Origin: Sphingobacterium sp. lm-10
Lineage (GTDB): Bacteria; Bacteroidota; Bacteroidia; Sphingobacteriales; Sphingobacteriaceae
Direction of reading: 5' to 3'
Assembly: GCF_023554555.1 (NCBI RefSeq)
Contig: NZ_JAMJWC010000001.1
Location: 434,001 to 498,000 of the forward strand
DNA: 64,000 nucleotides
Position 1 is the stretch's first letter. Each line of letters opens with the position of its first letter. This document shows positions 17,580 to 26,625 of the stretch, one piece after another. The notes below the pieces were generated by a model, which made no database searches, was not told the origin of the DNA, and worked only from the letters and a program-made list of their open reading frames with translations. The position numbers and the translations under genes were made by a program.

Positions 17580-18173
17580 ATGGAGAAGAAGAATTCCTAC
17601 TCCAGGCGCTTTTTTATTAAAGCATCTGCTGCTATGGGCGCTTTGGCGGTTGTTCCGAAGTATGTGTCCTCATTTTACCGAGATGTAAAGGCATTGATTG
17701 TGCCGGTAAAAAAGCACGTGAATCTAACCGTGTTGGTGAACAAACAACCATACACGATGCAAGCGGATACGAGATCGACCTTGTTAGATTTACTGCGGGA
17801 AAATCTACAGCTTACGGGCACAAAAAAGGGATGCGATCACGGTCAATGCGGTGCCTGTACCGTTCATGTGGATGGCGAACGTACACTCAGTTGTCTTACG
17901 CTGTCGGCGATGACTGTCGGTAAAGAGGTCACCACCATAGAGGGACTATCGGAGGGAGATGATCTTCATCCCATGCAGGAGGCATTTATCGCATGCGATG
18001 GTTTTCAATGTGGTTATTGTACGCCAGGGCAGATCATGTCGGCTGTAGCCTGTGTCAAAGAAGGGCATACGGGATCGGTCGAAGAAATCAAAGCGTATAT
18101 GAGTGGTAATTTGTGCCGGTGTGGGGCCTACAACGGTATTGTCGAATCAATTCAAAAAGTAGCACAGGCATGA
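17580..18173 (+). CDS. [2Fe-2S] subunit of a periplasmic aldehyde oxidoreductase (PaoA/YagT-like)
   Basis: A 197-residue iron-sulfur subunit with its own twin-arginine signal (YSRRFFIKAS at 7-16). Both [2Fe-2S] sites are complete: Cys85, Cys90, Cys93 and Cys105; Cys144, Cys147, Cys179 and Cys181. With the next two genes it forms a three-subunit enzyme of the E. coli PaoABC type, which oxidises a broad range of aldehydes in the periplasm. The signal on this subunit probably carries the assembled complex through Tat, since neither other subunit has an obvious signal. Its stop codon overlaps the next start (ATGA). It follows the moaC-mog gene by 233 bp and probably has its own promoter. Confidence 0.93.
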   Translation: MEKKNSYSRRFFIKASAAMGALAVVPKYVSSFYRDVKALIVPVKKHVNLTVLVNKQPYTMQADTRSTLLDLLRENLQLTGTKKGCDHGQCGACTVHVDGERTLSCLTLSAMTVGKEVTTIEGLSEGDDLHPMQEAFIACDGFQCGYCTPGQIMSAVACVKEGHTGSVEEIKAYMSGNLCRCGAYNGIVESIQKVAQA

Positions 18174-19147
18174 GACCGTTCGAGTACATAAAACCTAAAG
18201 ACAGCAAAGAAGCACTTCGCTCAAAAACACCAACAGGTGCTTATATAGCCGGAGGAACCAATTTGGTTGATTTGCTCAAAAAGAATATCGCTGTGCCACA
18301 TCAGGTATTGGATGTGACGCAAGCACTATCCGATAGCATTGCGTTGAAACGAGGTGGTATCGAAATAGGTGCGATGGTGCGTAATACGACAGCAGCTATT
18401 AATCCAGCCATCCTAGAACAATTTCCGCTGGTTTCTAAAGCCATATTAGCAGGGGCATCCCCCCAAATTCGTAATATGGCATCCATCGGCGGAAATCTGC
18501 TTCAACGCACACGATGTCCCTATTTCTATGATACGTCTTTGCCGTGCAACAAACGGGCGCCGGGTAGTGGATGTGGCGCTTATGACGGTGAAAATCGTAT
18601 GTCGGCCGTTATTGGTTATAGTGCTGATTGTGTGGCAGTACATCCCTCGGATTTATGTGTTGCATTGGCCGCGCTGGACGCAACGGTTGTCGTGCAAGAT
18701 GCTAAGGGAAAAAAGAAATCTATTCTTTTCAAGGATTTTCATCGTTTACCTGAATCTACGCCACAACAAGACAATACATTGCCTGAGGGCGCATTGATCA
18801 GTGAGGTGCATATCCCCAAAAATGCGTTTCATAAGCACACTGCTTACTTAAAAATTCGCGATCGCGACTCTTATGCTTTTGCATTGGTTTCTGTAGCAGC
18901 CGCATTGCAGATAGATGGCAACCGTATTGTAGCCGCAAGGTTAGCTTCGGGAGGTGTAGCGCATAAGCCTTGGCGTTGGTTGGCAGCCGAACAATTTCTG
19001 GCTGGCAAGGAGGCAAATGCGACAGTATTTGCAGAAGCAGCCGCATTAGCGGTACAAGACATTCAGCCATTGGCCCGCAATGCTTTTAAAGTGGATATGC
19101 TGAAAGGCGCCATAGAAACGGCACTTCAGGAAGCGCTTCAGGCGTAA
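18170..19147 (+). CDS. FAD/[4Fe-4S] subunit of aldehyde oxidoreductase (PaoB/YagS-like)
   Basis: A 325-residue FAD-binding medium subunit. The FAD motif is AYIAGGTNLVDLLK (25-38) and a second FAD loop is ASIGGNLLQRT (104-114). Cysteines 116, 126, 135 and 154 (in TRCPYF, LPCNKR, GSGCGAY and ADCVAV) match the extra [4Fe-4S] insertion that distinguishes PaoB from ordinary xanthine dehydrogenase FAD subunits. A longer frame from 18113 overlaps the preceding gene, but the ATG at 18170 starts the standard N-terminus (MRPFEYIKP) and gives an ATGA overlap. The C-terminal CO_dehydrogenase-like domain is complete. Confidence 0.94.
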   Translation: MRPFEYIKPKDSKEALRSKTPTGAYIAGGTNLVDLLKKNIAVPHQVLDVTQALSDSIALKRGGIEIGAMVRNTTAAINPAILEQFPLVSKAILAGASPQIRNMASIGGNLLQRTRCPYFYDTSLPCNKRAPGSGCGAYDGENRMSAVIGYSADCVAVHPSDLCVALAALDATVVVQDAKGKKKSILFKDFHRLPESTPQQDNTLPEGALISEVHIPKNAFHKHTAYLKIRDRDSYAFALVSVAAALQIDGNRIVAARLASGGVAHKPWRWLAAEQFLAGKEANATVFAEAAALAVQDIQPLARNAFKVDMLKGAIETALQEALQA

Positions 19148-19177
19148 AGGATTTTTTATTTTCAACAACGTAGTATC

Positions 19178-21403
19178 ATGAATATGTCGGAATCATATTA
19201 TCTTAAACAGCAAGATACCGAAGGTAGGGTAGAAGCACGGGCTAAAGTGACGGGAAAAGGTAAGTACGCCGCGGAGTACACCGTAGATAATCTCTGTCAT
19301 GGCGTGTTGGTTGGTAGCACCATTCCTTCTGGACGGATTATAACTATTGATACCGAGCAGGCTCGTCAAGTGACGGGTGTTATCGATTGCCTATCGCATC
19401 AAAACAGACCCCTTATTCCGGGATTCTCCAGCGCTGAAAAGATAAAGGAGTCCGGCTTTGGTTTACCTATATTTCACACCGACAAAATACATTTCAAAGG
19501 ACAGCCGATCGCATTAGTGATTGCCGAAACGCTGGAAGAAGCCTTGTACGCGGCAGCATTAGTGAAGGCAGAGTATGAAGAGGCGGCTTTTGACATAGAC
19601 TTTGATAAAAAAAGACAGGAAATTGCATTACAAGAGAGTGGAAAAGAACGCGGTACGCTAGAAGCATGGAAGCGGGTGAAACACGTGGTGGATCAATCCT
19701 ATTCCATCAAGGCAGAAGTACATCATCCGATGGAGATGCATGCTACCATCGCAGCATGGACGGCAGAAGGTCATTTGGAATTGCATGACAAAAACCAAGG
19801 AGTAAACAACGTACAGCAGGTATTAGCAGGTTTGTACCAAATACCGAAAGAGCAGATCCACGTCGTCAGCGAATACGTGGGTGGCGGCTTCGGCTCGGGT
19901 TTACGTGTATGGCCACACGTATTGGCTACTGCCATGGCTGCCAAACAGGTGAATCGACCGGTCAAAGTCGTATTGACGCGTCCGCAAATGTTTGTGTCTA
20001 CGGGCTACCGTCCAGCATCCTGGCAAAAGGTACGCATAGGTGCTGATGAACAAGGTCGTTTATTAGGCATATACCATCAAGCGATGAACGGCACGTCAAC
20101 CTATGAAAACTTTAACGAAGGTATTACGCGGGTTACACGGTTAATATATGATTTTCCAAATCTGAAGGCAGAATCTGCTACCGTACCACTCCACATGAAT
20201 ACGCCTACTTGGATGCGCGGACCTGGCGATTGTACGGGCGATTTTGCAGTAGAGAGCGCTATTGACGAGTTGTGTTACACGATGCAGAAAGATCCTGTGC
20301 AGATTCGCTTGGATAATATTGCTTCGGTGAATCACCCAGATAATAAACTGCCTTGGTCCACCCATTTTTTAAAAGAATGTGTAGAGCAAGGTGCGAAGAT
20401 GATTGGCTGGGAGAAGCGTAGTAGCCAGCCAAGAAGTACGGTAGATGGCGATTGGCATGTCGGATATGGCATGGCGGTCGGTATGTGGAATGCCGGTCGC
20501 GGTAAGGCAAGCGCAGCTATTAGCATGACTGCCGACGGACATATGGTAGTACAGACAGCGATGACCGATATCGGTACCGGAACTGGAACGGGTATGTTGA
20601 ATATAGCCCACGATGTCACTGGTGTTCCAAAGCATCAGATCCACATTGAGTTAGGCAACTCCAATTTACCCCCTGCACCAAGTCAGGGCGGTAGTACTGG
20701 TATGTCTTCCGTGAGTGGCGCAGTAGTAGCGGTGAGTAATGCGCTGAAATTGCAGCTTGCGCAATATGCGGCAAAGAATAACCCCGCCTTTAATGGTGTT
20801 TCAGCGGATGAAGTGATGCTCTCTACGGATAGTATCACGTTGCGCGACAAAGCGAATGTACGCGTAGCATATACCGATCTCTGGACAAATAATCAATTGG
20901 AAGAGATTCGGGTAGAGGCTACTTCCGAGCCAGGCGAAGAGCGGAAGAAATATGCATTCTGTTCCTCTGCGGCTCACTTTTGCCAGGTGCGAGTACACCA
21001 AAAAACTGGCAAAGTTAAGATTGACCGTATGGTTTGTGTGGCAGATGGAGGGACGGTTATTAACCAACGTGCCGCTGCGAACCAGATGTCGGGTGCAGCC
21101 GTGGGCGGCATCGGTATGGCTTTAATGGAAGAGCAATTTGTGGAGCATAAATTGGGCGGACTTATCGCAGATGATCTGGCTGGCTATCATTTTCCTGTTA
21201 ATGCGGATGCTCCGATCGTCGAGGTGGCATTCATTGGCAAGCCAGATCCGAATATTAATCCTAGTGGCGCAAAAGGTTTAGGAGAAGTGGGGATAATTGG
21301 CACGGCAGCGGCGATTTCAAATGCTATTTACAATGCTACCGGTAAGCGCTTGCGCGATTTGCCGATAACGCCAGACAAAGTATTATTGGCTACGCCATCC
21401 TGA
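19178..21403 (+). CDS. molybdopterin-binding subunit of aldehyde oxidoreductase (PaoC/YagR-like)
   Basis: The 741-residue catalytic subunit, binding a molybdopterin cytosine dinucleotide. Recognisable parts in order: the small Ald_Xan domain (RVEARAKVTGKGKYAAEY near 12), SEYVGGGFGSGLRVWPHV near 230, RGPGDCTGDFAVESAIDE near 347, GGSTGMSSVSGA near 505, and the catalytic-glutamate loop GAKGLGEVGIIGTAAAISNA near 695. It lacks a signal peptide, which fits co-export with the Tat-bearing first subunit. ATG codons at 19178 and 19184 are both possible. The last 14 bases overlap the 3' end of the cysteine desulfurase gene on the opposite strand. Confidence 0.94.
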   Translation: MNMSESYYLKQQDTEGRVEARAKVTGKGKYAAEYTVDNLCHGVLVGSTIPSGRIITIDTEQARQVTGVIDCLSHQNRPLIPGFSSAEKIKESGFGLPIFHTDKIHFKGQPIALVIAETLEEALYAAALVKAEYEEAAFDIDFDKKRQEIALQESGKERGTLEAWKRVKHVVDQSYSIKAEVHHPMEMHATIAAWTAEGHLELHDKNQGVNNVQQVLAGLYQIPKEQIHVVSEYVGGGFGSGLRVWPHVLATAMAAKQVNRPVKVVLTRPQMFVSTGYRPASWQKVRIGADEQGRLLGIYHQAMNGTSTYENFNEGITRVTRLIYDFPNLKAESATVPLHMNTPTWMRGPGDCTGDFAVESAIDELCYTMQKDPVQIRLDNIASVNHPDNKLPWSTHFLKECVEQGAKMIGWEKRSSQPRSTVDGDWHVGYGMAVGMWNAGRGKASAAISMTADGHMVVQTAMTDIGTGTGTGMLNIAHDVTGVPKHQIHIELGNSNLPPAPSQGGSTGMSSVSGAVVAVSNALKLQLAQYAAKNNPAFNGVSADEVMLSTDSITLRDKANVRVAYTDLWTNNQLEEIRVEATSEPGEERKKYAFCSSAAHFCQVRVHQKTGKVKIDRMVCVADGGTVINQRAAANQMSGAAVGGIGMALMEEQFVEHKLGGLIADDLAGYHFPVNADAPIVEVAFIGKPDPNINPSGAKGLGEVGIIGTAAAISNAIYNATGKRLRDLPITPDKVLLATPS

Positions 21404-22535
21404 TCTGGCTCACCGCTCCGGTAATTTTTTGCACTGCGGTATCAATTTCTTCCTCGGTGGTGAATCTGCCTAAGCTGAAACGGATCGTACTCAGTGCTTG
21501 TTCGTGAGACAGTCCCATCGCTAACAGAACGTGGGAAGGCTCGATGGTCGCGGCGGAACATGCAGATCCATTAGACACCGCGATCGGACCCAATGCCCGA
21601 ATCAGCTGCAGTGCATTTACTCCTTCAAACGAAATACTGGTCGTCGTATAAAGGCGATGCCCGGTATTTCCGTTTACCACGGTTTTTTCGATCTGCAACA
21701 CCTTGTGCTCCAAACGATCTCGCAACTCGGTAATACGATCTGTATCTGCTTGCATATTCTGTAGACAGATCTCTGCCGCTTTCGCTAATCCGATAAGACC
21801 TGGCACATTTAAAGTGCCGCTACGTAAACCGGATTGCTGATTTCCGCCATGGATCTGCGGATCGATTCTCGGTATTCCAGACCGGATATACAATGCGCCA
21901 ACACCCTTCGGTCCGTAGCATTTATGGGCAGAAAGTGTGAAGAAGTCCACACCTAATTTATCCACCTCCGTCGGCATTTTTCCAAAACCCTGCGTCGCAT
22001 CGCATAGTAAGTAAGCCCCTTGCGCATGCGCAAGGGCTGCTATAGATGATATATCTTGTACCACCCCGGTCTCATTATTGACCAGCATGGCACAAACTAA
22101 TGCCGTCTGGGTAGAAATCGCTTTTTCCAACGCTACCAGGTCGCAACGGCCGTCTGGCTGTACTGGTAGATAGGTAATCTCATAGTTTTTTACCTCTTCC
22201 AAATACCGGCAAACGTTTAAGACAGCTTCGTGTTCGGTTTCGAGTACCACAATTTGCGGCCTTTTCGTGGTCACTACTCCTTTCATGACCAAATTAATGG
22301 ACTCGGTAGCGCCAGATGTAAGCACGAGTTCGTCCCGATGGCAGCCAAGCGATTTTGCGAGTATGCTCCACGCATGCTCAACGGCCTCCTGAACAAGAAG
22401 AGCCGCTAGATGAGGACTGCTTGGGTTGGCGTAAGTTGTCGAAAAATAAGGAATCATCGCCTCCACGACACGTGGATCGACCGGAGTGGTTGCATTATGA
22501 TCCAGATAAATAAGTTTCTCGCCCATATCGTACAA
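21390..22535 (-). CDS. cysteine desulfurase (NifS/IscS type)
   Basis: A 381-residue PLP enzyme that removes sulfur from cysteine as a protein persulfide. The PLP lysine is Lys205 in SAHKCYGPKG, and the persulfide-forming Cys326 lies in GSACSAATIEPSHVL. The N-terminus (LIYLDHNATTPVDPRV) is typical of the IscS/NifS group. A start at the fourth codon (22526) is equally likely. It is not next to an iron-sulfur scaffold gene; it lies between two molybdo-hydroxylase operons and overlaps the PaoC-like gene tail to tail. A role in supplying sulfur to XdhC-bound Moco, or to the rhodanese domain of MoeB, is the natural inference, as IscS/NifS4 does in other bacteria. General Fe-S supply cannot be excluded. 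Confidence 0.93.
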   Translation of the reverse strand: MYDMGEKLIYLDHNATTPVDPRVVEAMIPYFSTTYANPSSPHLAALLVQEAVEHAWSILAKSLGCHRDELVLTSGATESINLVMKGVVTTKRPQIVVLETEHEAVLNVCRYLEEVKNYEITYLPVQPDGRCDLVALEKAISTQTALVCAMLVNNETGVVQDISSIAALAHAQGAYLLCDATQGFGKMPTEVDKLGVDFFTLSAHKCYGPKGVGALYIRSGIPRIDPQIHGGNQQSGLRSGTLNVPGLIGLAKAAEICLQNMQADTDRITELRDRLEHKVLQIEKTVVNGNTGHRLYTTTSISFEGVNALQLIRALGPIAVSNGSACSAATIEPSHVLLAMGLSHEQALSTIRFSLGRFTTEEEIDTAVQKITGAVSQIRMA

Positions 22536-22702
22536 ATGTAGAAAAATATGTCCTGCAGTAGGCTAACCAGTAAAAATGGTAGTTTTTTCCGTAAAACATA
22601 TCATTCTGAAGATTCATTATATAATATATTTGAATTTGGATGTTTTTCGATATACCCCATGGAGAAACGTTCGATGTTGGAAGAGAAAAAATATAAAATA
22701 CG

Positions 22703-23194
22703 ATGGATACAATTATTGTGAATAACAAATCCTATCCGGTAGACGCTGATTTGAATATGCCCTTATTATGGTTTCTGAGAGAAGTTATCGGCTTGTCAGG
22801 TCCCAAATACGGTTGTGGCGTAGCACAATGTGGCGCTTGCGTGGTGCATCTGGAAGGTGAGGCCGTGCGGTCTTGTGTTACCAAGGTCAAACGTGCTGTT
22901 GGAAAAGAAGTAGTTACCATAGAAGGGCTTTCCGAGAAAGGGGACCATCCCGTGCAGGAAGCCTGGCGTGAAATAGACGTGCCCCAATGTGGCTATTGTC
23001 ATTCCGGCCAGATCATGTCTGCTGTGGTACTTCTACGTGAATGTCCGGAACCGACAGATCAGGATATCGATGATGCCATGGCAGGCAATATTTGCCGCTG
23101 CGGCACCTATATACGGATTCGCAAAGCCATCCATCAGGCTGCGGCGCTACAAAAGCAGCAAATTGTTTCGTCAAATACAGGAGGTTATGAATAG
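22703..23194 (+). CDS. [2Fe-2S] small subunit of a molybdo-hydroxylase (IorA-like)
   Basis: A 163-residue electron-transfer subunit without a signal peptide. Cluster ligands are complete: Cys38, Cys43, Cys46 and Cys58; Cys96, Cys99, Cys131 and Cys133. It resembles the subunit encoded at 4.7 kb more than the PaoA-like one, and heads a three-gene operon with a diheme cytochrome and the large subunit. The gene diverges from the cysteine desulfurase gene, with 167 bp between them for both promoters. Its last eight bases overlap the cytochrome gene. Substrate unknown. Confidence 0.92.
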   Translation: MDTIIVNNKSYPVDADLNMPLLWFLREVIGLSGPKYGCGVAQCGACVVHLEGEAVRSCVTKVKRAVGKEVVTIEGLSEKGDHPVQEAWREIDVPQCGYCHSGQIMSAVVLLRECPEPTDQDIDDAMAGNICRCGTYIRIRKAIHQAAALQKQQIVSSNTGGYE

Positions 23195-23834
23195 GAGCAT
23201 TACAAAAAAGCACGTCGGGAGCAGGCGTGCTACAATCATAGCATTAGTTTTTGCGAGCGTAATTACATTATTAGCCTCTGCATCTTCCTACTCGGTGAAT
23301 GATGCCGAGAACGAAACCATAAAAAGCCACGCCGGAACAGCGGACAGCTTGAAGTCGGTAGCAGCATTCAAAAAAGTGTATAGTGTGCTGATGAGCCCGA
23401 GGTGTGTAAACTGTCATCCCGCTGGCGATATTCCACTGCAAGGCGATGATAGTCATCTGCATGCCATGGCACCGAAACGTGGTGCCGATGGCAAAGGTAT
23501 TTTAACCATGAAATGTACCAATTGCCACCAACCAGAAAATACAGATGGCCTACATATGCCTCCGGGTAATGCCGAATGGCATTTACCACCAGCGGATATG
23601 AAGATGGTTTTCGAAGGCAAAACTCCTCATCAGTTGGCGAAGCAATTAGTAGATCGGGAGCAGAATGGCAACAAGGATAAAGCCGCATTGATTGCGCATG
23701 CCGACGACAGTTTGGTTTTGTGGGGATGGAACCCGGGAGAAGGTAGGACGTTACCGCCACTTAGTCATGCCGAGTTCAAAGAGGCTTGGATCATTTGGCT
23801 TAACACCGGCGCTTATGCGCCAGCAGAAAATTAA
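23187..23834 (+). CDS. diheme c-type cytochrome-like subunit associated with IorAB
   Basis: A 215-residue exported protein. A membrane or signal segment (about 14-32, [18 protein letters not shown]) is followed by two heme-attachment motifs, CVNCH and CTNCH. The rest is rich in His, Pro and Met, offering axial ligands. Proteins of this type sit between IorA- and IorB-like genes in Bacteroidetes and are often annotated as isoquinoline 1-oxidoreductase subunits; the likely role is taking electrons from the [2Fe-2S] subunit into the periplasmic or respiratory chain. A longer frame starts inside the preceding gene; the ATG at 23187 gives the signal peptide and an eight-base overlap, so I use it. 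Confidence 0.85.
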   Translation: MNRSITKKHVGSRRATIIALVFASVITLLASASSYSVNDAENETIKSHAGTADSLKSVAAFKKVYSVLMSPRCVNCHPAGDIPLQGDDSHLHAMAPKRGADGKGILTMKCTNCHQPENTDGLHMPPGNAEWHLPPADMKMVFEGKTPHQLAKQLVDREQNGNKDKAALIAHADDSLVLWGWNPGEGRTLPPLSHAEFKEAWIIWLNTGAYAPAEN

Positions 23835-23864
23835 TAATACATACAGTACAAAAACATCGGTAAT

Positions 23865-26099
23865 ATGAAAGATAAAATTGCCAGACGCTCTTTTTTGAAA
23901 GCTGCCCTTCTAGCGGGAGGCGGATTGATGTTGCGCTTTAATTGGCCAACTGCGATAGCAGCAACCCTAGAGGAACAATCGATTGAGCTAAATAGTTACA
24001 TCAAGATAAACCCGCGAGGCGGAATCACCTTGTACAACCCTAATCCTGAATTTGGTCAAAATGTGAAAACCTCGCTGCCCATGATTCTGGCAGAAGAGCT
24101 GGACGTAGCTTGGGAAGATGTGGAGGTGGTGCAGGCCGAATTTTATCCGGAGAGGTACGAACGACAATTTACTGGTGGCAGTAACTCGATACGCGTATCG
24201 TGGGAACCACTTCGTAAAGCAGGCGCCACAGCAAGGTATATGTTGATGACTGCTGCAGCCGAATTGTTGAACGTACCTATTTCGGAGATTTCAACAGCCG
24301 ATGGCGTATTGTATCATCAAAGGTCTGGACGAAAGATCACCTATGGCGAAGCGGCTACGCGTGCGGCAGCAGTTGCCGTTCCGAAAAGTGTTTCCTTAAA
24401 AGATCCCAAAGATTTTAAAATTATAGGAACGTCCAAAGGAAATGTAGAAATCGATCGGATTCTGACCGGAAAGCCACTATTCACCAGCGATTATAAAGTC
24501 GACGGCATGTTGATCGCCATGATCATACATCCACCGGCTTTTGGATTGGAATACAAATCCCATGATGAGCGCACTATTAAGGATATGCCCGGCGTCCGAC
24601 GCGTATTTGTCATCGACACCTTGCCGGAAGATATCGAACAAAATATGTTTGATGTCACCAGTTTTACCAAATTGGTAGTTGTGGTGGGAGACAGTACCTG
24701 GGAGGTGATGCAGGCTAAGAAAAAACTCCATGTAGAGTGGCAAGAAGCATCCGATGGGTATTTCACCGTAGGTGCTTTTGGAGGCAATACCCGTAAGGTG
24801 AAGCGACCTGCAGGTTTGGAATCGACGAGCTGGCATTTGGAACAAATGGCAAAGAGTACGCTTGCGACTGCGGAAGTCCGTCGGCGAGATGGTGATCCGG
24901 AAACGGCATTCAACAACGCGGCTAAAATAATAGAAAGAACGTATACCGCTCCTTACTTGGTGCATAATACGATGGAACCCGTTTGCTGCTTCGCCAACGT
25001 CACCAAAGATGGAGCAGATATCTACGGTCCGATCCAAGCACCGGAATTCATTATCAATACGATAGCAACCCGAATAGGTTTGCCAAAAGAAAAGATCACT
25101 ATTCGACTGGCACGAATGGGAGGTGGCTTTGGTTTGCGTGCTTACGGTCACCATTTGGTCGAGGCAGCCGTGATTTCTCAAAAAGTCGGTGGGCCTATCA
25201 GGCTGGTTTATACGCGGGAAGATGAAGCTACTTACGGCATCTATCGGCCGACCTATAGCGCTACATACAGGGCAGCTTTAGATGAAAATAATCAACTCAT
25301 CGGACTGCATATTAAAGCAGGCGGTATTCCGGAGTCACCGCTGCATGAAAATCGATTTCCTGCGGGAGCAGTGGATAACTATCTTGCGGAGTCCTGGGCA
25401 ATCGAGTCTAACATCACTATCGGCGCATTTCGAGCGCCGAGATCCAACTTCATTGCAAGTGCCGAACAATCTTTCTTGGACGAATTGGCGTTTGAGATGC
25501 ATCAAGATCCCTTAGCATTTCGGTTAGCTTTGCTGGAGCGCGCACGCACCCGACCGGTAGGAGAGCGGAATGAATACGATGCCGAGAGGTATATAGAAGT
25601 CTTGAAGCTAGTGCGCGACAAATCCGATTGGGGGCAGCCCGCCCCTGAAGGTGTGGGGCGTGGCGTGGCCGCTTATTTTTGCCACAATACCTATGCGGCT
25701 ACCATTGTAGATCTGCACATTCAGCAAGGCGAACCACGTGTCTTAAAGGTTGTCGCAGCAGCAGATTGTGGCATTGTGGTAAATAAAGATGCGTCTATTA
25801 ATATGGCCGAAGGTGCGATCATCGATGGTGTGAATAATGCGCTCTTTGGAGAGCAGCTTTTCGACAACGGGCAACCGCTCAAAAACAACTTCAGTTCTTA
25901 CCGAATGATCCGTATGAATGAAGTCCCGAAAGAGATCGAGGTACATTTTGTGGATAATGGAAAAAATCCTACGGGGATGGGCGAACCATTATTTCCCCCG
26001 ATGTTCGGCGCTATTGCCAACGGTCTGTATAATGCCATCGGAAAAAGATTCTATATACAGCCATTTATAAACGGGATGTCGGATAAGGCATCTGTATAA
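23865..26099 (+). CDS. molybdopterin-binding large subunit of a molybdo-hydroxylase (IorB-like)
   Basis: A 744-residue catalytic subunit with a twin-arginine signal (IARRSFLKAALLAGG at 5-19). Motifs in order: FGQNVKTSLPMILAEELD near residue 63, ARMGGGFGLRAYGHHLVEA near 417, IGAFRAPRSNFIASAEQSF near 519, and the C-terminal glutamate motif GMGEPLFPPMFGAIANG near 705. It is the third molybdo-hydroxylase of the window and the only one paired with a cytochrome gene. It lies 30 bp after the cytochrome gene and 36 bp before a small exported NTF2-like protein, suggesting a four-gene transcript. The substrate is not deducible; the same family covers aldehydes, isoquinoline, quinaldine and nicotinate. 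Confidence 0.92.
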   Translation: MKDKIARRSFLKAALLAGGGLMLRFNWPTAIAATLEEQSIELNSYIKINPRGGITLYNPNPEFGQNVKTSLPMILAEELDVAWEDVEVVQAEFYPERYERQFTGGSNSIRVSWEPLRKAGATARYMLMTAAAELLNVPISEISTADGVLYHQRSGRKITYGEAATRAAAVAVPKSVSLKDPKDFKIIGTSKGNVEIDRILTGKPLFTSDYKVDGMLIAMIIHPPAFGLEYKSHDERTIKDMPGVRRVFVIDTLPEDIEQNMFDVTSFTKLVVVVGDSTWEVMQAKKKLHVEWQEASDGYFTVGAFGGNTRKVKRPAGLESTSWHLEQMAKSTLATAEVRRRDGDPETAFNNAAKIIERTYTAPYLVHNTMEPVCCFANVTKDGADIYGPIQAPEFIINTIATRIGLPKEKITIRLARMGGGFGLRAYGHHLVEAAVISQKVGGPIRLVYTREDEATYGIYRPTYSATYRAALDENNQLIGLHIKAGGIPESPLHENRFPAGAVDNYLAESWAIESNITIGAFRAPRSNFIASAEQSFLDELAFEMHQDPLAFRLALLERARTRPVGERNEYDAERYIEVLKLVRDKSDWGQPAPEGVGRGVAAYFCHNTYAATIVDLHIQQGEPRVLKVVAAADCGIVVNKDASINMAEGAIIDGVNNALFGEQLFDNGQPLKNNFSSYRMIRMNEVPKEIEVHFVDNGKNPTGMGEPLFPPMFGAIANGLYNAIGKRFYIQPFINGMSDKASV

Positions 26100-26135
26100 A
26101 CCATTATAATTTAAAAACACGTTAAAGTATTAGCT

Positions 26136-26597
26136 ATGAAAAACTGTTTGATCATCTTGATACTATTGTTCGCTTATGCACAGATCAGTATGGCGCAAAG
26201 TTTACCATCCTCTGATGATAATGCCTATACACAACAAGTCATTGCGCTATCGAAGCAGAAATGGTCTTGGATGTCACAAAAGAATGTAGATTCCCTGGCT
26301 AGCATATTTCATCCGAAATCTGCCTTTGTGCACATGAGTAGAACCCTCACTAAAGATCAGGAACTCGACGTGATCAAGACGGGAGATATACATTACAAAA
26401 ATGCCGATATCAGAGAGATATCGGCGCAAAGCATCGGAAATATGGTGATCTTGCTTAGTAAATTAAAACTGGAAGCCATCGTCCGTGGTAATGAAGCCAA
26501 TAATCCATTTGTCGTCACTGAAGTTTACATTCAGGAAGACGGAAAGTGGATGCTGGCATCCATGTCGTTCACCAAGTTATCGATCCCAATAGAATAA
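26136..26597 (+). CDS. exported NTF2-like (DUF4440/SnoaL-type) protein
   Basis: A 153-residue protein with a clear signal peptide ending near SMAQS (residue 22). The remainder has the NTF2-like cone-fold pattern of DUF4440 proteins: KQKWSWMSQKNVDSLASIF, then TGDIHYKNADIREIS, and a closing strand pair with VTEVYIQEDGKWMLASMSF. Such proteins bind or convert small hydrophobic ligands, and many have no assigned reaction. Its place at the end of the molybdo-hydroxylase operon hints at handling the product, for example dehydration or isomerisation, but this is inference. It converges with the CobW gene, with only 28 bp between the stop codons. Confidence 0.82.
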   Translation: MKNCLIILILLFAYAQISMAQSLPSSDDNAYTQQVIALSKQKWSWMSQKNVDSLASIFHPKSAFVHMSRTLTKDQELDVIKTGDIHYKNADIREISAQSIGNMVILLSKLKLEAIVRGNEANNPFVVTEVYIQEDGKWMLASMSFTKLSIPIE

Positions 26598-26625
26598 TTA
26601 CAGGCCAAGAGTCATCCGTAGTTCA

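Noticed and set aside
23179-23185. AGGAGGT just before the cytochrome start codon, an apparent strong ribosome-binding site
   Set aside because: It ends only about two bases from the ATG, too close for a working Shine-Dalgarno, and it is part of the coding end of the preceding gene.
24477-25181. A 234-codon minus-strand frame inside the IorB-like gene
   Set aside because: Antisense shadow of a conserved catalytic subunit; no start context or family match.
4707-26099. Possible CRISPR, phage or transposon genes within the molybdenum island
   Set aside because: I looked for regularly spaced repeats, integrases and transposases and found none; transfer of the island remains a conjecture from its compactness.
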